From assembly GCF_004365705.1 (NCBI RefSeq), contig NZ_SOBN01000001.1, positions 5,775,459-5,839,458 on the forward strand: 64,000 nucleotides of DNA, in the 5' to 3' direction. Within the stretch, counting starts at the first letter, position 1, and each line of letters starts with the position of its first letter. Under the pieces are notes generated by a model. That model made no database searches and was not told the origin of the DNA. It saw only the letters and a program-made list of their open reading frames with translations. Shown piece after piece: positions 19,437 to 29,128 of this stretch. Both the position numbers and the translations under genes were made by a program. This DNA comes from Streptomyces sp. 846.5 (GTDB taxonomy: Bacteria > Actinomycetota > Actinomycetes > Streptomycetales > Streptomycetaceae).

Positions 19437-21659
19437 ATGACCAACATTCCGCAGACCGGCCGCACCGGCCGGGTCACCGGACGCCTGCTGATCCTCCAGG
19501 TCCTGGTGCTGTCACTGCTGGCGACCCTGGGCGGACGGCTCTGGTACCTGCAGATCCGCAACGGCCAGCAGTACCAGGACCAGGCCTCGTCCAACCACAT
19601 CCGCACGGTGCTGGTGCCGGCGGTGCGCGGCGAGATACTGGACGCCAACGGCAAGCCGCTGGCCGACAACGAGACCCAGCTGGTGGTCTCGGTCAGCCGG
19701 ACCTCGCTGCTGCAGCAGAAGGACGGCGGCAAGGCGGTGCTGAACCGGCTGGCCCAGGTGCTCGGCATGCCCGCCGCCGAGGTCCACGACAAGGTCAGGC
19801 TCTGCGACGCGAAGACCCCGCAGCCCTGCTGGAACGGTTCGCCGTACCAGCCGATCCCGGTCACCGACAAGGCGACCACGCAGCAGGCCATGCAGATCAT
19901 GGAGCGCCGCGAGGACTTCCCCGGGGTGACCGCCGACCCCACCGCGGTCCGCACCTACCCGGCGCCCAGCGGCGCCAACGCGGCCCAGGTCCTCGGCTAC
20001 CTGTCCCCGGTCACCCAGGACGAGATCACCGCCGCGACCGGCGCCGACGGCAAGTCCGCCTACGCCGCCTCCGACCAGATCGGCCGCTCCGGCCTGGAGT
20101 CGGTGTACGACAGCGCGCTGCGCGGCAAGCCCGGCACCAACAACCTGGAGGTCGACAACCTGGGCCGGGTCCAGGGCAGTGCCGGCGGCACCGCGGCCCA
20201 GCCCGGCGACTCCGTGGTGACCAGCATCGACGCCCGGATCCAGAGCATCGCCGAGAAGCAGCTGCAGCAGGCGCTGGAGACGCTCCGCAAGACCTACGAC
20301 AAGGTCACCCAGGAGAACTTCAAGGCCGACTCCGGCGCGGTCGTGGTCATGGACGTCCACACCGGACGGGTGGTGGCCATGGCCAGCGCGCCGACGTTCG
20401 ACCCGAACATCTGGAGCGGCGGGATCTCCGCCACCGACTACAAGGCGCTGACCAGCAACTCCTCCGACTTCCCGCTGCTGAACCGGGCCATACAGGGTCA
20501 GAGCGCACCGGGCTCGACCTTCAAGGTGGTCACCACCTCGGGCGCCCTCAACGCGGGCTACAGCTACAGCGACACCTTCCCCTGCACCTCCTCGATGACC
20601 ATCGGCGGCCGGGTGTTCAAGAACTTCGAGGGCGAGAACTTCGGCGCCATCAACCTGTCGAAGGCCCTTGAGGTGTCCTGCGACACCGTCTTCTACAACA
20701 TCGCCTACAGCCAGTGGCTCAAGGACGGCGGCACCAAGCCGAAGGCGCCCGCGGACTGGCTCTACAAGACGGCGCACCAGTTCGGGCTGGGCAAGAAGAC
20801 CGGCATCGACCTGCCCAGCGAGGCCTCCGGGCGGGTCCCGGACCGGGCCTGGCACCAGGCGTACTACGACGCCATGAAGGACACCTGGTGCAAGCAGGCG
20901 CAGAGCGGCAAGAACGACTACGCGACCGCCATCGCCAAGGAGGACTGCACCGACTTCGCCACCCTGCGCGCCGGTGACGAGGTCAACTACGCCATCGGCC
21001 AGGGCGACACCCTGGTCACCCCGATCCAGATGGCCCGGATCTACTCGGCGCTGGCCAACGGCGGAACGCTGTACCAGCCGCAGGTCGCCAAGGCCGTGGT
21101 CTCGCCGACCGGAAAGGTCGTCAGGAACCTCGCGCCGGTGGTCCAGGGCAAGCTGCCGGACACCCAGCGGACCATCCAGTACATCGACCAGGCCACCGCC
21201 AACGTCATCACCTCGGGCACCGCCGCGTGGAAGTTCCAGGGCTGGCCGCAGGACAAGATCGCCCTGCATGCCAAGACCGGTACCGCGGAGGTCGTCGGCA
21301 AGCAGACCACGTCCTGGTTCGACACCTACACCAAGGACTACGCCATCGTGATGACCATCTCCCAGGGTGGTACCGGATCGGGCGGCTCCGGTCCCGCGGT
21401 CCGCAACATCTACAACGCGCTGTACGGGATCCAGCCGGACAACAGCATCGACCCCAAGAAGGCGCTGCTGCCCGTCCCGCAGCAGAACCTGCCGACCTTC
21501 CACGCCGACGGCAGCGTCACCCAGGCCCAGCAGACGGCCTACACCCTGAGCGCCGCCGGAAGCCCGTCGGCGCCGACGCCGACCACCCCGCTGCCGGGGA
21601 CCGGCACCGCCCCGCTCGCCGCCTTCGCGCTGGCCCCGGAGCGGAGGTCGCTCGCATGA
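19437..21659 (+). CDS. mrdA: Penicillin-binding protein 2, class B transpeptidase
   Basis: A 740-residue peptidoglycan transpeptidase paired with RodA. After one N-terminal membrane helix comes the dimerisation domain (from AVRGEILDANG) and the transpeptidase domain, with STFK at 360-363 (Ser360 nucleophile), SCD at 414-416 and KTG at 613-615. The C-terminus is a Pro/Thr-rich extension. Four cysteines sit in insertions, at least one pair of which could bridge outside the cell. Its stop overlaps the rodA start. Confidence 0.96.
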   Translation: MTNIPQTGRTGRVTGRLLILQVLVLSLLATLGGRLWYLQIRNGQQYQDQASSNHIRTVLVPAVRGEILDANGKPLADNETQLVVSVSRTSLLQQKDGGKAVLNRLAQVLGMPAAEVHDKVRLCDAKTPQPCWNGSPYQPIPVTDKATTQQAMQIMERREDFPGVTADPTAVRTYPAPSGANAAQVLGYLSPVTQDEITAATGADGKSAYAASDQIGRSGLESVYDSALRGKPGTNNLEVDNLGRVQGSAGGTAAQPGDSVVTSIDARIQSIAEKQLQQALETLRKTYDKVTQENFKADSGAVVVMDVHTGRVVAMASAPTFDPNIWSGGISATDYKALTSNSSDFPLLNRAIQGQSAPGSTFKVVTTSGALNAGYSYSDTFPCTSSMTIGGRVFKNFEGENFGAINLSKALEVSCDTVFYNIAYSQWLKDGGTKPKAPADWLYKTAHQFGLGKKTGIDLPSEASGRVPDRAWHQAYYDAMKDTWCKQAQSGKNDYATAIAKEDCTDFATLRAGDEVNYAIGQGDTLVTPIQMARIYSALANGGTLYQPQVAKAVVSPTGKVVRNLAPVVQGKLPDTQRTIQYIDQATANVITSGTAAWKFQGWPQDKIALHAKTGTAEVVGKQTTSWFDTYTKDYAIVMTISQGGTGSGGSGPAVRNIYNALYGIQPDNSIDPKKALLPVPQQNLPTFHADGSVTQAQQTAYTLSAAGSPSAPTPTTPLPGTGTAPLAAFALAPERRSLA

Positions 21660-22879
21660 CCGCCCAGGGAAACTGGAGCGCCGGGGCTGGCGCCGGCTAC
21701 CGCGCGCCCCGCTACGCGCCCAGGCGCGGCGCGGTCAGCCGGCTGGTGGCCCGGGAGTCCCCGCTGCGGCGGATGGACTGGATCCTGGCCTTCGCCGCGC
21801 TGGCGCTGTCCGGCATCGGCGCCCTGCTGGTGTGGTCGGCGACCCGGAGCCGCACCGAGATCAACCACGGCGATCCGCAGTACTTCCTGATCCGCCATCT
21901 GATGAACCTGGCCATCGGCCTCGGCCTGTGCGTCGGCGTGGTGCTGCTGGGCCACCAGCGGCTGCGCACCATCGCGCCGGTGGTGTACGGGCTGGCCGTG
22001 CTCGGCGTCCTCGCCGTGCTCAGCCCGCTGGGCTCCACCGTCAACGGGGCGCACTCCTGGATCGTGCTGGGCGGCGGCTTCTCGGTGCAGCCCTCCGAGT
22101 TCTGCAAGATCGCGATCATCCTGGGCATGGCCACCCTGCTGTCCGCCCGGGTGGACGCGGGGGAGCGGGCCTTCCCCGACAGCCGCTCCATCGTCCAGGC
22201 CCTGGCGCTGGCGGCAGTCCCGATCGGGGTCATCCTGCTGATGCCCGACCTGGGCTCCACCATGGTCATGGTGGTGATCATCCTGGGCGTGCTGCTGGCT
22301 TCGGGAGCACCGAAGCGCTGGCTGTTCGGCCTGATCGCGGTCGGTGGCGCGGGCGCCTTCGTCATCGTCCAGTTGCATGTGCTGAAGCAGTATCAGATCG
22401 CCCGCTTCGCGGCCTTCGCCGACCCGGGCCTGGACCCCTCCGGCGTGGGCTACAACACGGCTCAGGCCCGGATCGCGATCGGCTCCGGCGGCCTGCTCGG
22501 CAAGGGACTGTTCCACGGCACCCAGACCACCGGGCAGTTCGTCCCCGAGCAGCAGACCGACTTCGTCTTCACCGTCGCCGGGGAGGAACTGGGCTTCATC
22601 GGCGCCGGACTGATCATCGTGCTGCTCGGCGTGGTGCTCTGGCGGGCCTGCCGGATCGCGCGCCAGGCCAACGACCTCTACAGCACCGTCGTCGCCGCCG
22701 GGGTGGTCGCCTGGTTCGGGTTCCAGGGCTTCGAGAACATCGGGATGACCCTCGGCATCATGCCGGTGGCCGGCATCCCGCTGCCCTTCGTCAGCTACGG
22801 CGGCTCCTCCATGTTCGCCATCTGGGTCGGCATCGGACTGCTGCAGTCGGTGAAGATGAACCGCGACATAACGGCATGA
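21656..22879 (+). CDS. rodA: RodA/FtsW-family peptidoglycan glycosyltransferase
   Basis: A 407-residue SEDS protein with ten membrane helices that polymerises lipid II with its cognate PBP2. Signatures include GAHSWIVLGGGFSVQPSEF, the large extracellular loop with FVPEQQTDFVFTV, and the C-terminal PLPFVSYGGSSM. The ATG overlaps the pbp2 stop by four bases (ATGA), a sign of coupled translation. It closes the mre operon. Confidence 0.96.
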   Translation: MTAQGNWSAGAGAGYRAPRYAPRRGAVSRLVARESPLRRMDWILAFAALALSGIGALLVWSATRSRTEINHGDPQYFLIRHLMNLAIGLGLCVGVVLLGHQRLRTIAPVVYGLAVLGVLAVLSPLGSTVNGAHSWIVLGGGFSVQPSEFCKIAIILGMATLLSARVDAGERAFPDSRSIVQALALAAVPIGVILLMPDLGSTMVMVVIILGVLLASGAPKRWLFGLIAVGGAGAFVIVQLHVLKQYQIARFAAFADPGLDPSGVGYNTAQARIAIGSGGLLGKGLFHGTQTTGQFVPEQQTDFVFTVAGEELGFIGAGLIIVLLGVVLWRACRIARQANDLYSTVVAAGVVAWFGFQGFENIGMTLGIMPVAGIPLPFVSYGGSSMFAIWVGIGLLQSVKMNRDITA

Positions 22880-22883
22880 GCGC

Positions 22884-22914
22884 CCCGGCACCCGGGTGAC
22901 TCCCAGGTGCCGGG
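22884..22914. terminator. Bidirectional terminator between rodA and the S53 peptidase
   Basis: CCCGGCACC (22884-22892) pairs with GGTGCCGGG (22906-22914). The hairpin lies between two convergent genes, five bases after the rodA stop. Confidence 0.75.
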
Positions 22915-22933
22915 ACGCCCCGACCTCATCGGG

Positions 22934-24511
22934 TCAGATCTGCTGCAGCAGCAGGTTCCCGTTGATCCGGCCGATGCCGGAGCACGCGTCCCAGCCCTTG
23001 CCGGCCGAGTAGCCCGGCGCCGGCTGCACGACATTGCTGCCGCTGTCGACGTCGAAGTACAGGTTCGGCTGCGAGGACAGCTGGTAGAGGTACGGGCTGA
23101 CGAAGCCCGGCCTGGTCCCGCTGCTCGCCGCGATCACGGCCAGCAGCCCCGCGTAAAGCGGCGCGACCGCACTGGTGCCGCCCACCGACATCCAGGAGCC
23201 GTCCACCACGACCTCGAACGGGCTGCGCAGCGCGTCGGCGTTGCCGGCGATGTCCGGGACCCCGCGGCCCTGCTGCCCGCTGTCGACCTGGCGCGGGACC
23301 TCGTCGGCGGACTGCCAGCCGGGGATCAGGAAGTCCTCGCTGACGCCGCCGCCGGTGGCCCAGCCGTTGCCGTTGTTCCACACCACCTCGTTGGTGAGCT
23401 GGCCCCTGGCGTCGAGCTGCAGCGAGGTGCCGCCGCAGGACAGCACGTACGGGTCGGAGGCCGGGAAGTCGCAGTGCGCAAGCCCGTCGTAGACGCCGTC
23501 GTTGCTGCCGTTGTCGCCGGAGGCGGCGAGCACGGTGATGCCCATGGCCGCGGCCGTGTGCAGCGCCGAGTCCATGCCGGCGCGTCCGGCCGCGGTCCAG
23601 CCCGCGTCCTCGGCTGCGCCCCAGCTGATGGAGATGCAGGTCGGCGGGTACTGGCTGTTGTGCGCCGCGGCCTGGACCGCGTCGATGAAGCCCTGCTCGG
23701 TGTTGGGCGCGAAGTAGACCGCGATGGTCGCGCCCTCGGCGATGGACCCGGCGATCTCGATGTCCAGCTCCACCTCGCCGTCGGCCCCGTTCGGGTCGCC
23801 GTAGCCGTTGGAGGCGCCGTCCACGAAGACCGGGACGACCTTGGGCGAGCGCTGCTTCATGGCGCCGAAGTAGCTGTCCAGGTCCTTCTGGTTGTAGCCG
23901 CCGCCCAGCTCGATCAGGGCGATGGTCTGGTCCGAGCAGTCCACCCCCTGCGGGAAGTCGTACAGCCGGGCCACCTGCTGCGCGGTGACGCCCTGCGCGG
24001 CCTTGGGCATCATCTTGTGGTGCGCCGTGGCGAGCGGACGGTTGGTCAGACCGGAGACCCGCTCGATGATTCCGTGCAGCTGGCGGGGCACGTAGATGCT
24101 GCCCTGGCGGCTGCGGTAGGTGTGCTCGCCCTCGCGGTACTGCTTCAGCTGCACCCCGAAGGCCTGGTTGAGCTGCTGCACGGTGCCGGTGAGGCGAATG
24201 GTGCGCTGGGCCGGATCGGCGTGCTCAGCCTTGAGCTTGTGGCTCTGGGCGAACTGCTTGACCTGCTCCAGGTCCTTGGGGTCGGCGGCGAGGGAGGCCA
24301 TCACGGCCTTGCGGTCCAGCGGGGTGCGCCGGCTCGGACGCTGCCGCCCGCTCTCCTCCAGGTCCGGGGTCTGCGCCGCGCCGGGGTGGCGGCGGACCTG
24401 CACGGTCACCGTGATCTTCTCGTGCGAGTCGGCAGGCCCGATCAGGCTCTGCCCCTTCATGATGTGCCGTTCGCTGCCGATCAGTGCCACACGATCGTTG
24501 ACGACGGTCAT
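22934..24511 (-). CDS. S53 (sedolisin/kumamolisin-type) serine-carboxyl peptidase with prodomain
   Basis: A 525-residue protein starting at ATG 24511 behind a perfect AGGAGG. Residues about 30-165 form the pro-kumamolisin activation domain and the rest is the subtilisin-like catalytic domain. Active-site residues by family pattern are Glu246 and Asp250 (EVELDIEIAG), oxyanion Asp333 (ASGDNG) and Ser447 (GGTSAVAP). No signal peptide is visible, as in kumamolisin itself, so the export route is unclear. Such enzymes work at acid pH. It diverges from the SARP-like regulator, which is its likely controller by position only. Confidence 0.93.
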   Translation of the reverse strand: MTVVNDRVALIGSERHIMKGQSLIGPADSHEKITVTVQVRRHPGAAQTPDLEESGRQRPSRRTPLDRKAVMASLAADPKDLEQVKQFAQSHKLKAEHADPAQRTIRLTGTVQQLNQAFGVQLKQYREGEHTYRSRQGSIYVPRQLHGIIERVSGLTNRPLATAHHKMMPKAAQGVTAQQVARLYDFPQGVDCSDQTIALIELGGGYNQKDLDSYFGAMKQRSPKVVPVFVDGASNGYGDPNGADGEVELDIEIAGSIAEGATIAVYFAPNTEQGFIDAVQAAAHNSQYPPTCISISWGAAEDAGWTAAGRAGMDSALHTAAAMGITVLAASGDNGSNDGVYDGLAHCDFPASDPYVLSCGGTSLQLDARGQLTNEVVWNNGNGWATGGGVSEDFLIPGWQSADEVPRQVDSGQQGRGVPDIAGNADALRSPFEVVVDGSWMSVGGTSAVAPLYAGLLAVIAASSGTRPGFVSPYLYQLSSQPNLYFDVDSGSNVVQPAPGYSAGKGWDACSGIGRINGNLLLQQI

Positions 24512-24680
24512 GGAATCCTCCTGAGAAGTCGACTGTCGCCTCCCTGCCTACGGCCCCGCGCGTCACCGCTCCGTCACCGTCCGCGCACTGGCCCGGTCGG
24601 ACCGTTGACACATCCCCCGGGCGAGACAAGGGTGCACAGTGCCGAGCACGATTCCGAGCACCGGGGGGACGGAGGTCGCG

Positions 24681-25376
24681 ATGATCGAACTCTCACTGCT
24701 CGGCGGCTGGCGGCTGACCGCGGACAGTCAGCCGGTCGCCCTTCCGGAGGCAGGTCGCCGGATCGTCGCCTATGTCGCACTCCATGGCCCCTCGACCCGC
24801 CAGCAACTGGTCGGCGCGCTGTGGCCGGAGACGCCCGAAGCGCAGGCCCATGCCTGCCTGAGATCCGCGCTCTGGCGGATCAGACGCTGCCTGGCCCCGC
24901 TGCTGCTGGTCCGCGGCGACTGGGTGGTGCTGGACCTCAAGAAGGTCCGGCTGGACCTCGCCGAGCTCAACTCCCGACTGCTCTGCCCGTCCGACCCGCC
25001 CCGCCCCGAGCCGGCCTACCTCACCGGCGGCGACCTGCTGCCGGACTGGTACGACGACTGGATCCTGCCCAAGCAGGAGCAGCTGCGCCAGCACTGCCTG
25101 CACGCCCTGGACCGGCTCGCCGCCGCCCTGCTGGAGCAGGGCGACTGCGCCGGGGCGCTGGAGATGGCCCTGGGCGCCGTGGCCATGGAACCGCTGCGGG
25201 AGAGCGCCCACCGGGCCGTCATCGAGGTGCACCTGCGCGAGGGCAACGCCTCCGAGGCGCTGCGCCACTACCAGTCCTACCGCCGACTGCTCTGGTCCGA
25301 GCTGGGCCTGGACCCCTCGCCGCTGCTGCGACGGCTGCTTCCGGTCCGGACCTCCTCCACCTCCGCGTTATCCTGA
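24681..25376 (+). CDS. Short SARP-like regulator: winged helix plus BTAD, with a TTA codon
   Basis: A 231-residue protein. Residues about 3-80 look like the OmpR/SARP winged-helix DNA-binding domain (RRIVAYVALHG to SALWRIRR), and about 90-225 form the bacterial transcriptional activation domain (ALDRLAAALLEQGDCAGALEMALGAVAMEPLRE). The ATG at 24681 follows GGAGG at ideal distance. The third codon from the end is TTA (25368-25370), the rare leucine codon read by the bldA tRNA, so full translation should depend on development. It diverges from the S53 peptidase. Confidence 0.85.
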   Translation: MIELSLLGGWRLTADSQPVALPEAGRRIVAYVALHGPSTRQQLVGALWPETPEAQAHACLRSALWRIRRCLAPLLLVRGDWVVLDLKKVRLDLAELNSRLLCPSDPPRPEPAYLTGGDLLPDWYDDWILPKQEQLRQHCLHALDRLAAALLEQGDCAGALEMALGAVAMEPLRESAHRAVIEVHLREGNASEALRHYQSYRRLLWSELGLDPSPLLRRLLPVRTSSTSALS

Positions 25377-25412
25377 AGGGTCCGCCCTGCCGTCCTCACG
25401 AAAGTCCCCTCT

Positions 25413-27356
25413 ATGCCTGTCGAGTCGGTCTTCCCGCGCCTGGAGGCCCTCCTCCCGCACGTCCAGAAGCCGATCCAGTACGTCGGTGGCGAGCTGAACT
25501 CCACCGTGAAGGACTGGGACGCGTGCGATGTGCGCTGGGCCCTGATGTACCCGGACGCCTACGAGGTCGGGCTGCCCAACCAGGGCGTCATGATCCTTTA
25601 CGAGGTGCTGAACGAGCGCGAGGGCGTGCTCGCCGAGCGCACCTACAGCGTCTGGCCGGACCTGGAGAAGCTGATGCGCGAGCAGCGGGTTCCCCAGTTC
25701 ACCGTGGACGCGCACCGGCCGGTCAAGGCGTTCGACGTGTTCGGCCTGAGCTTCTCCACCGAGCTCGGCTACACCAACATGCTCACCGCGCTGGACCTGG
25801 CGGGCATCCCGCTGGAGTCGAAGGACCGGACCATCGACGACCCGATCGTGCTGGCCGGCGGGCACGCCGCGTTCAACCCGGAGCCCATCGCGGACTTCCT
25901 GGACGCGGCCGTGGTCGGCGATGGCGAGCAGGCCGTGCTGGACATGACCGAGATCATCCGGGCCTGGAAGGCCGAGGGCCGCCCCGGCGCGGAGGGCCGC
26001 AGCCCCCGCGACGAACTGCTGTTCCGGCTGGCCAGGACCGGCGGCTTCTACGTCCCCCGGTTCTACGACGTGGAGTACCTGCCGGACGGCCGGATCGGCC
26101 GGGTCGTCCCCACCATCTCCGGCGTGCCGTGGCGGGTGTCCAAGCACACTGTGATGGACTTGGACGAGTGGCCCTACCCCAAGCAGCCTCTGGTTCCGCT
26201 TGCGGAGACGGTCCACGAGCGGATGTCCGTGGAGATCTTCCGCGGCTGCACCCGCGGCTGCCGTTTCTGCCAGGCCGGCATGATCACGCGCCCCGTGCGG
26301 GAGCGAAGCATCACCGGCATCGGCGAGATGGTCGACCGCGGCCTCAAGGCGACCGGGTTCGAGGAGGTGGGCCTGCTGTCGCTGTCCTCGGCCGACCACA
26401 CCGAGATCGCGGAGATCGCCAAGGGGCTCGCCGACCGCTACGAGGAGGACAAGGTCGGCCTGTCCCTCCCGTCCACCCGGGTCGACGCCTTCAACATCGA
26501 CCTGGCCAACGAGCTGACCCGCAACGGCCGCCGCTCCGGGCTGACCTTCGCCCCCGAGGGCGGCAGCGAGCGGATCCGCAAGGTCATCAACAAGATGGTG
26601 TCCGAGGAGGACCTCATCCGCACCGTCGCGGCCGCCTACGGCAACGGCTGGCGCCAGGTGAAGCTCTACTTCATGGCCGGTCTCCCCACCGAGACCGACG
26701 AGGACGTGCTGCAGATCGCCGAGATGGCGAAGAACGTCATCGCCAAGGGCCGTGAGGTCACCGGGCAGAACGACATCCGCTGCACCGTCTCCATCGGCGG
26801 TTTTGTCCCCAAGCCGCACACCCCCTTCCAGTGGGCGCCGCAGCTCGGCGTCGAGGAGACCGACGCCCGGCTGCTGAAGCTGCGCGACGCCATCCGCAAC
26901 GACCGGAAGTACGGCCGCAACATCGGCTACCGCTACCACGACGGCAAGCCCGGGATCGTCGAGGGCCTGCTCTCCCGCGGCGACCGCCGCGTGGGCGCCG
27001 TGATCCGCGCGGTCTACGAGGACGGCGGCCGCTTCGACGGCTGGCGCGAGCACTTCTCCTACGACCGCTGGATGCGCGCTGCCGAGAAGGGCTTCGCCGG
27101 CACTGGCGTCGACGTCGCCTGGTACACCACCCGCGAACGCCAGTACGAGGAGGTCCTCCCCTGGGACCACCTGGACTCCGGCCTGGACAAGGACTGGCTC
27201 TGGGAGGACTGGCAGGACTCGCTGGAGGAGGTCGAGGTGGACGACTGCCGCTGGACCCCCTGCTTCGACTGCGGGGTCTGCCCGCAGCTCGACCTTGACA
27301 TCCAGATCGGCCCCACCGGCAAGAAGCTGCTGCCGCTGACAGTCGTCAGCAAGTAG
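25413..27356 (+). CDS. B12-binding-domain radical SAM protein (TIGR03960 type)
   Basis: A 647-residue protein with an N-terminal B12-binding-like domain (MYPDAYEVGLPNQGVMILYEVLN) and a radical-SAM core whose iron-sulfur cysteines are Cys279, Cys283 and Cys286 (RGCTRGCRFCQAG). C-terminal cysteines in TPCFDCGVCPQLD suggest a second metal site. The family's reaction is unknown to me. It is normally followed directly by a TIGR03936 protein and then RNase E; here that partner begins 3.5 kb downstream. Confidence 0.93.
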   Translation: MPVESVFPRLEALLPHVQKPIQYVGGELNSTVKDWDACDVRWALMYPDAYEVGLPNQGVMILYEVLNEREGVLAERTYSVWPDLEKLMREQRVPQFTVDAHRPVKAFDVFGLSFSTELGYTNMLTALDLAGIPLESKDRTIDDPIVLAGGHAAFNPEPIADFLDAAVVGDGEQAVLDMTEIIRAWKAEGRPGAEGRSPRDELLFRLARTGGFYVPRFYDVEYLPDGRIGRVVPTISGVPWRVSKHTVMDLDEWPYPKQPLVPLAETVHERMSVEIFRGCTRGCRFCQAGMITRPVRERSITGIGEMVDRGLKATGFEEVGLLSLSSADHTEIAEIAKGLADRYEEDKVGLSLPSTRVDAFNIDLANELTRNGRRSGLTFAPEGGSERIRKVINKMVSEEDLIRTVAAAYGNGWRQVKLYFMAGLPTETDEDVLQIAEMAKNVIAKGREVTGQNDIRCTVSIGGFVPKPHTPFQWAPQLGVEETDARLLKLRDAIRNDRKYGRNIGYRYHDGKPGIVEGLLSRGDRRVGAVIRAVYEDGGRFDGWREHFSYDRWMRAAEKGFAGTGVDVAWYTTRERQYEEVLPWDHLDSGLDKDWLWEDWQDSLEEVEVDDCRWTPCFDCGVCPQLDLDIQIGPTGKKLLPLTVVSK

Positions 27357-27365
27357 GACCGCACT

Positions 27366-27396
27366 CCGCTGGCTCTGGGGGCGACAGGGCCAGCGG
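27366..27396 (+). terminator. Terminator after the radical SAM gene
   Basis: CCGCTGGCTCTG pairs with CAGGGCCAGCGG (one G-T wobble) around a seven-base loop, ten bases after the stop codon. It also ends five bases from the convergent recombinase stop. Confidence 0.8.
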
Positions 27397-27400
27397 GGTC

Positions 27401-29002
27401 TCACTGAGATCTGTCTGTGAACGGGTCCTTCTTGATGACCAGTCGATCGCTCACATCGTCGGGGATGGCCAGAGCCAGACGGACTTCGGGTGCTCGGACT
27501 TTGGGAACTTTGTGCCTGCTGACCTGGCAGATCACACCCGCTCGTCGCAGATCGCCGGTCATCGTTTCCCGATCGGATCGCTCCCAGCGATGGCGAAAGG
27601 TGTCACCACTCGGGACCTGTAGCCAACGATCCTGTGTCGCCTCCAGATCCAGGTTCTCCAGCTCAGTGATCAGCTTCTCCAGACACCACTCTGCCTGCTC
27701 CCGCGTAAACGTGGTTCGGGCGTACCGTCCACCGGGCTCCAGTTCCGACATGTAGTGCTTGACCGCGTCTTCGAGTGCCGAGCGCCGGTTGCGGCCTTCC
27801 ATGCCTGGTGCATACTCCCGGATCCGAACGGGTTCCGCACCCAGCGCAGCCGTGACTGCATTGATCAGTTGGCCGTACACCGCTTCTGGATCAGGGGCGC
27901 CCAAACCACCACTCGGACAGTTCTGGCAGCGTAGGTACTCGTACGTGCGCTCCTTCACTCTGTTTCTGTGCACGGTCATGTTCGTGCCGCAGTCCGCGCA
28001 CACCAGTACGCCCAGGAAGTCGGTCGCGCCGCAGGACTTCCTGGGCGGCTGGGACTTCGACCGTTTGTCCAGGGCCGCCTGGAGGGACTGCCACTCGGCT
28101 TCGGTGAAGATGTGATCGGCAGTCTTGATCGGATTGCCGTCCGTTCCGACGACGATCTTCGAGCGCCGAACGCCCCCGGTCTTGTTCTCCTCAACCCGAA
28201 GCCCCATGAGCGCCGGATTCCGCAGCCTCCGCAGCAGCGTGCTGGTGGTCCACTGCCCGCCACCACCTGTGGGGATACGGGCACGGACGAGCACAGTGAC
28301 CATCCGACGAGCCGAGACCCCGCGCAAGGCAGCGTCCAGGCACCAGTGCAGCACGCGGTACGACTGCGGATCGATGACCAGTCTGCTGCAATCGTCGGTG
28401 GTGTATCCGTAAGGCGGTTTGCCGACGAGCCAGTCGGACTGCGTCCGGGTGTAGTCCCAGAGGCTTGTCACCCGGGTACTGATGTCAGCCGCCTCGATTT
28501 CGGCGATGCCGCCGATGATCTCTGTTGTCGCCTTCCCGACCGAGGTGGACAAGTCAATGGTGTCGTGCTTGGAGACGAGGTTCTTTCCGTGTCTGAGACA
28601 CCACTCGATCATGACGCTCAGATCGGTGAGCCGTCGGACGAAACGGTCGAGCTTCCAGAAGAGCAGCACATCGAACTCGGGTACCCGATCGTTCAGCCAG
28701 TGCCCCAACTCTCGTCGCCGCCACGGCGGTACCCGGGTCGCGGAGACATTCAGATCACTCGCGACACCGACGACCCGGTAACCCTGTTCCTTGGCGAGAA
28801 GGCGCAGATCGAGTTCCTGACGGACGGGCGACGTGGTCTCGGCCGTGAGAGTCGAGAGCCTCACCGACAAGAGAGCCCGTGGCGCATCCACTGGTAGCGA
28901 TGCCTGAGTAGCTGACAGTTCCTCGAGAAGAGCCAGGTCCGCCTCCCTCCAATGAGGTCTCGCCGTCGTCATCCTCTGTTGAGCCTCCGAGGGTTTCTTC
29001 AT
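27401..29002 (-). CDS. Large serine recombinase (phage-type integrase/resolvase)
   Basis: A 533-residue recombinase starting at ATG 29002 behind GGAG. The resolvase domain (about 42-190) has the nucleophile Ser50 in SVRLS and the arginine-rich LLFWKLDRFVRR. It is followed by the recombinase domain (GKPPYGYTTDD to NPALMGLRVEENK), a zinc ribbon (CADCGTNM with YLRCQNC) and a C-terminal helical region. About 40 residues precede the resolvase fold, longer than usual. Base composition is visibly lower in GC than its neighbours, which suggests transfer. No clear att direct repeats were found by eye. Confidence 0.9.
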   Translation of the reverse strand: MKKPSEAQQRMTTARPHWREADLALLEELSATQASLPVDAPRALLSVRLSTLTAETTSPVRQELDLRLLAKEQGYRVVGVASDLNVSATRVPPWRRRELGHWLNDRVPEFDVLLFWKLDRFVRRLTDLSVMIEWCLRHGKNLVSKHDTIDLSTSVGKATTEIIGGIAEIEAADISTRVTSLWDYTRTQSDWLVGKPPYGYTTDDCSRLVIDPQSYRVLHWCLDAALRGVSARRMVTVLVRARIPTGGGGQWTTSTLLRRLRNPALMGLRVEENKTGGVRRSKIVVGTDGNPIKTADHIFTEAEWQSLQAALDKRSKSQPPRKSCGATDFLGVLVCADCGTNMTVHRNRVKERTYEYLRCQNCPSGGLGAPDPEAVYGQLINAVTAALGAEPVRIREYAPGMEGRNRRSALEDAVKHYMSELEPGGRYARTTFTREQAEWCLEKLITELENLDLEATQDRWLQVPSGDTFRHRWERSDRETMTGDLRRAGVICQVSRHKVPKVRAPEVRLALAIPDDVSDRLVIKKDPFTDRSQ

Positions 29003-29128
29003 AGTCTCTCCAACGACAGAAGGCGCCGCTGGATGTGGGTGTGTATATAGCTGTCGCAGATGGACACGCAGATCCAGTGAAGGCCGTCCGGTCGTATCCG
29101 GCACCGGCGCGAGCCTGGGGATAGCTGT

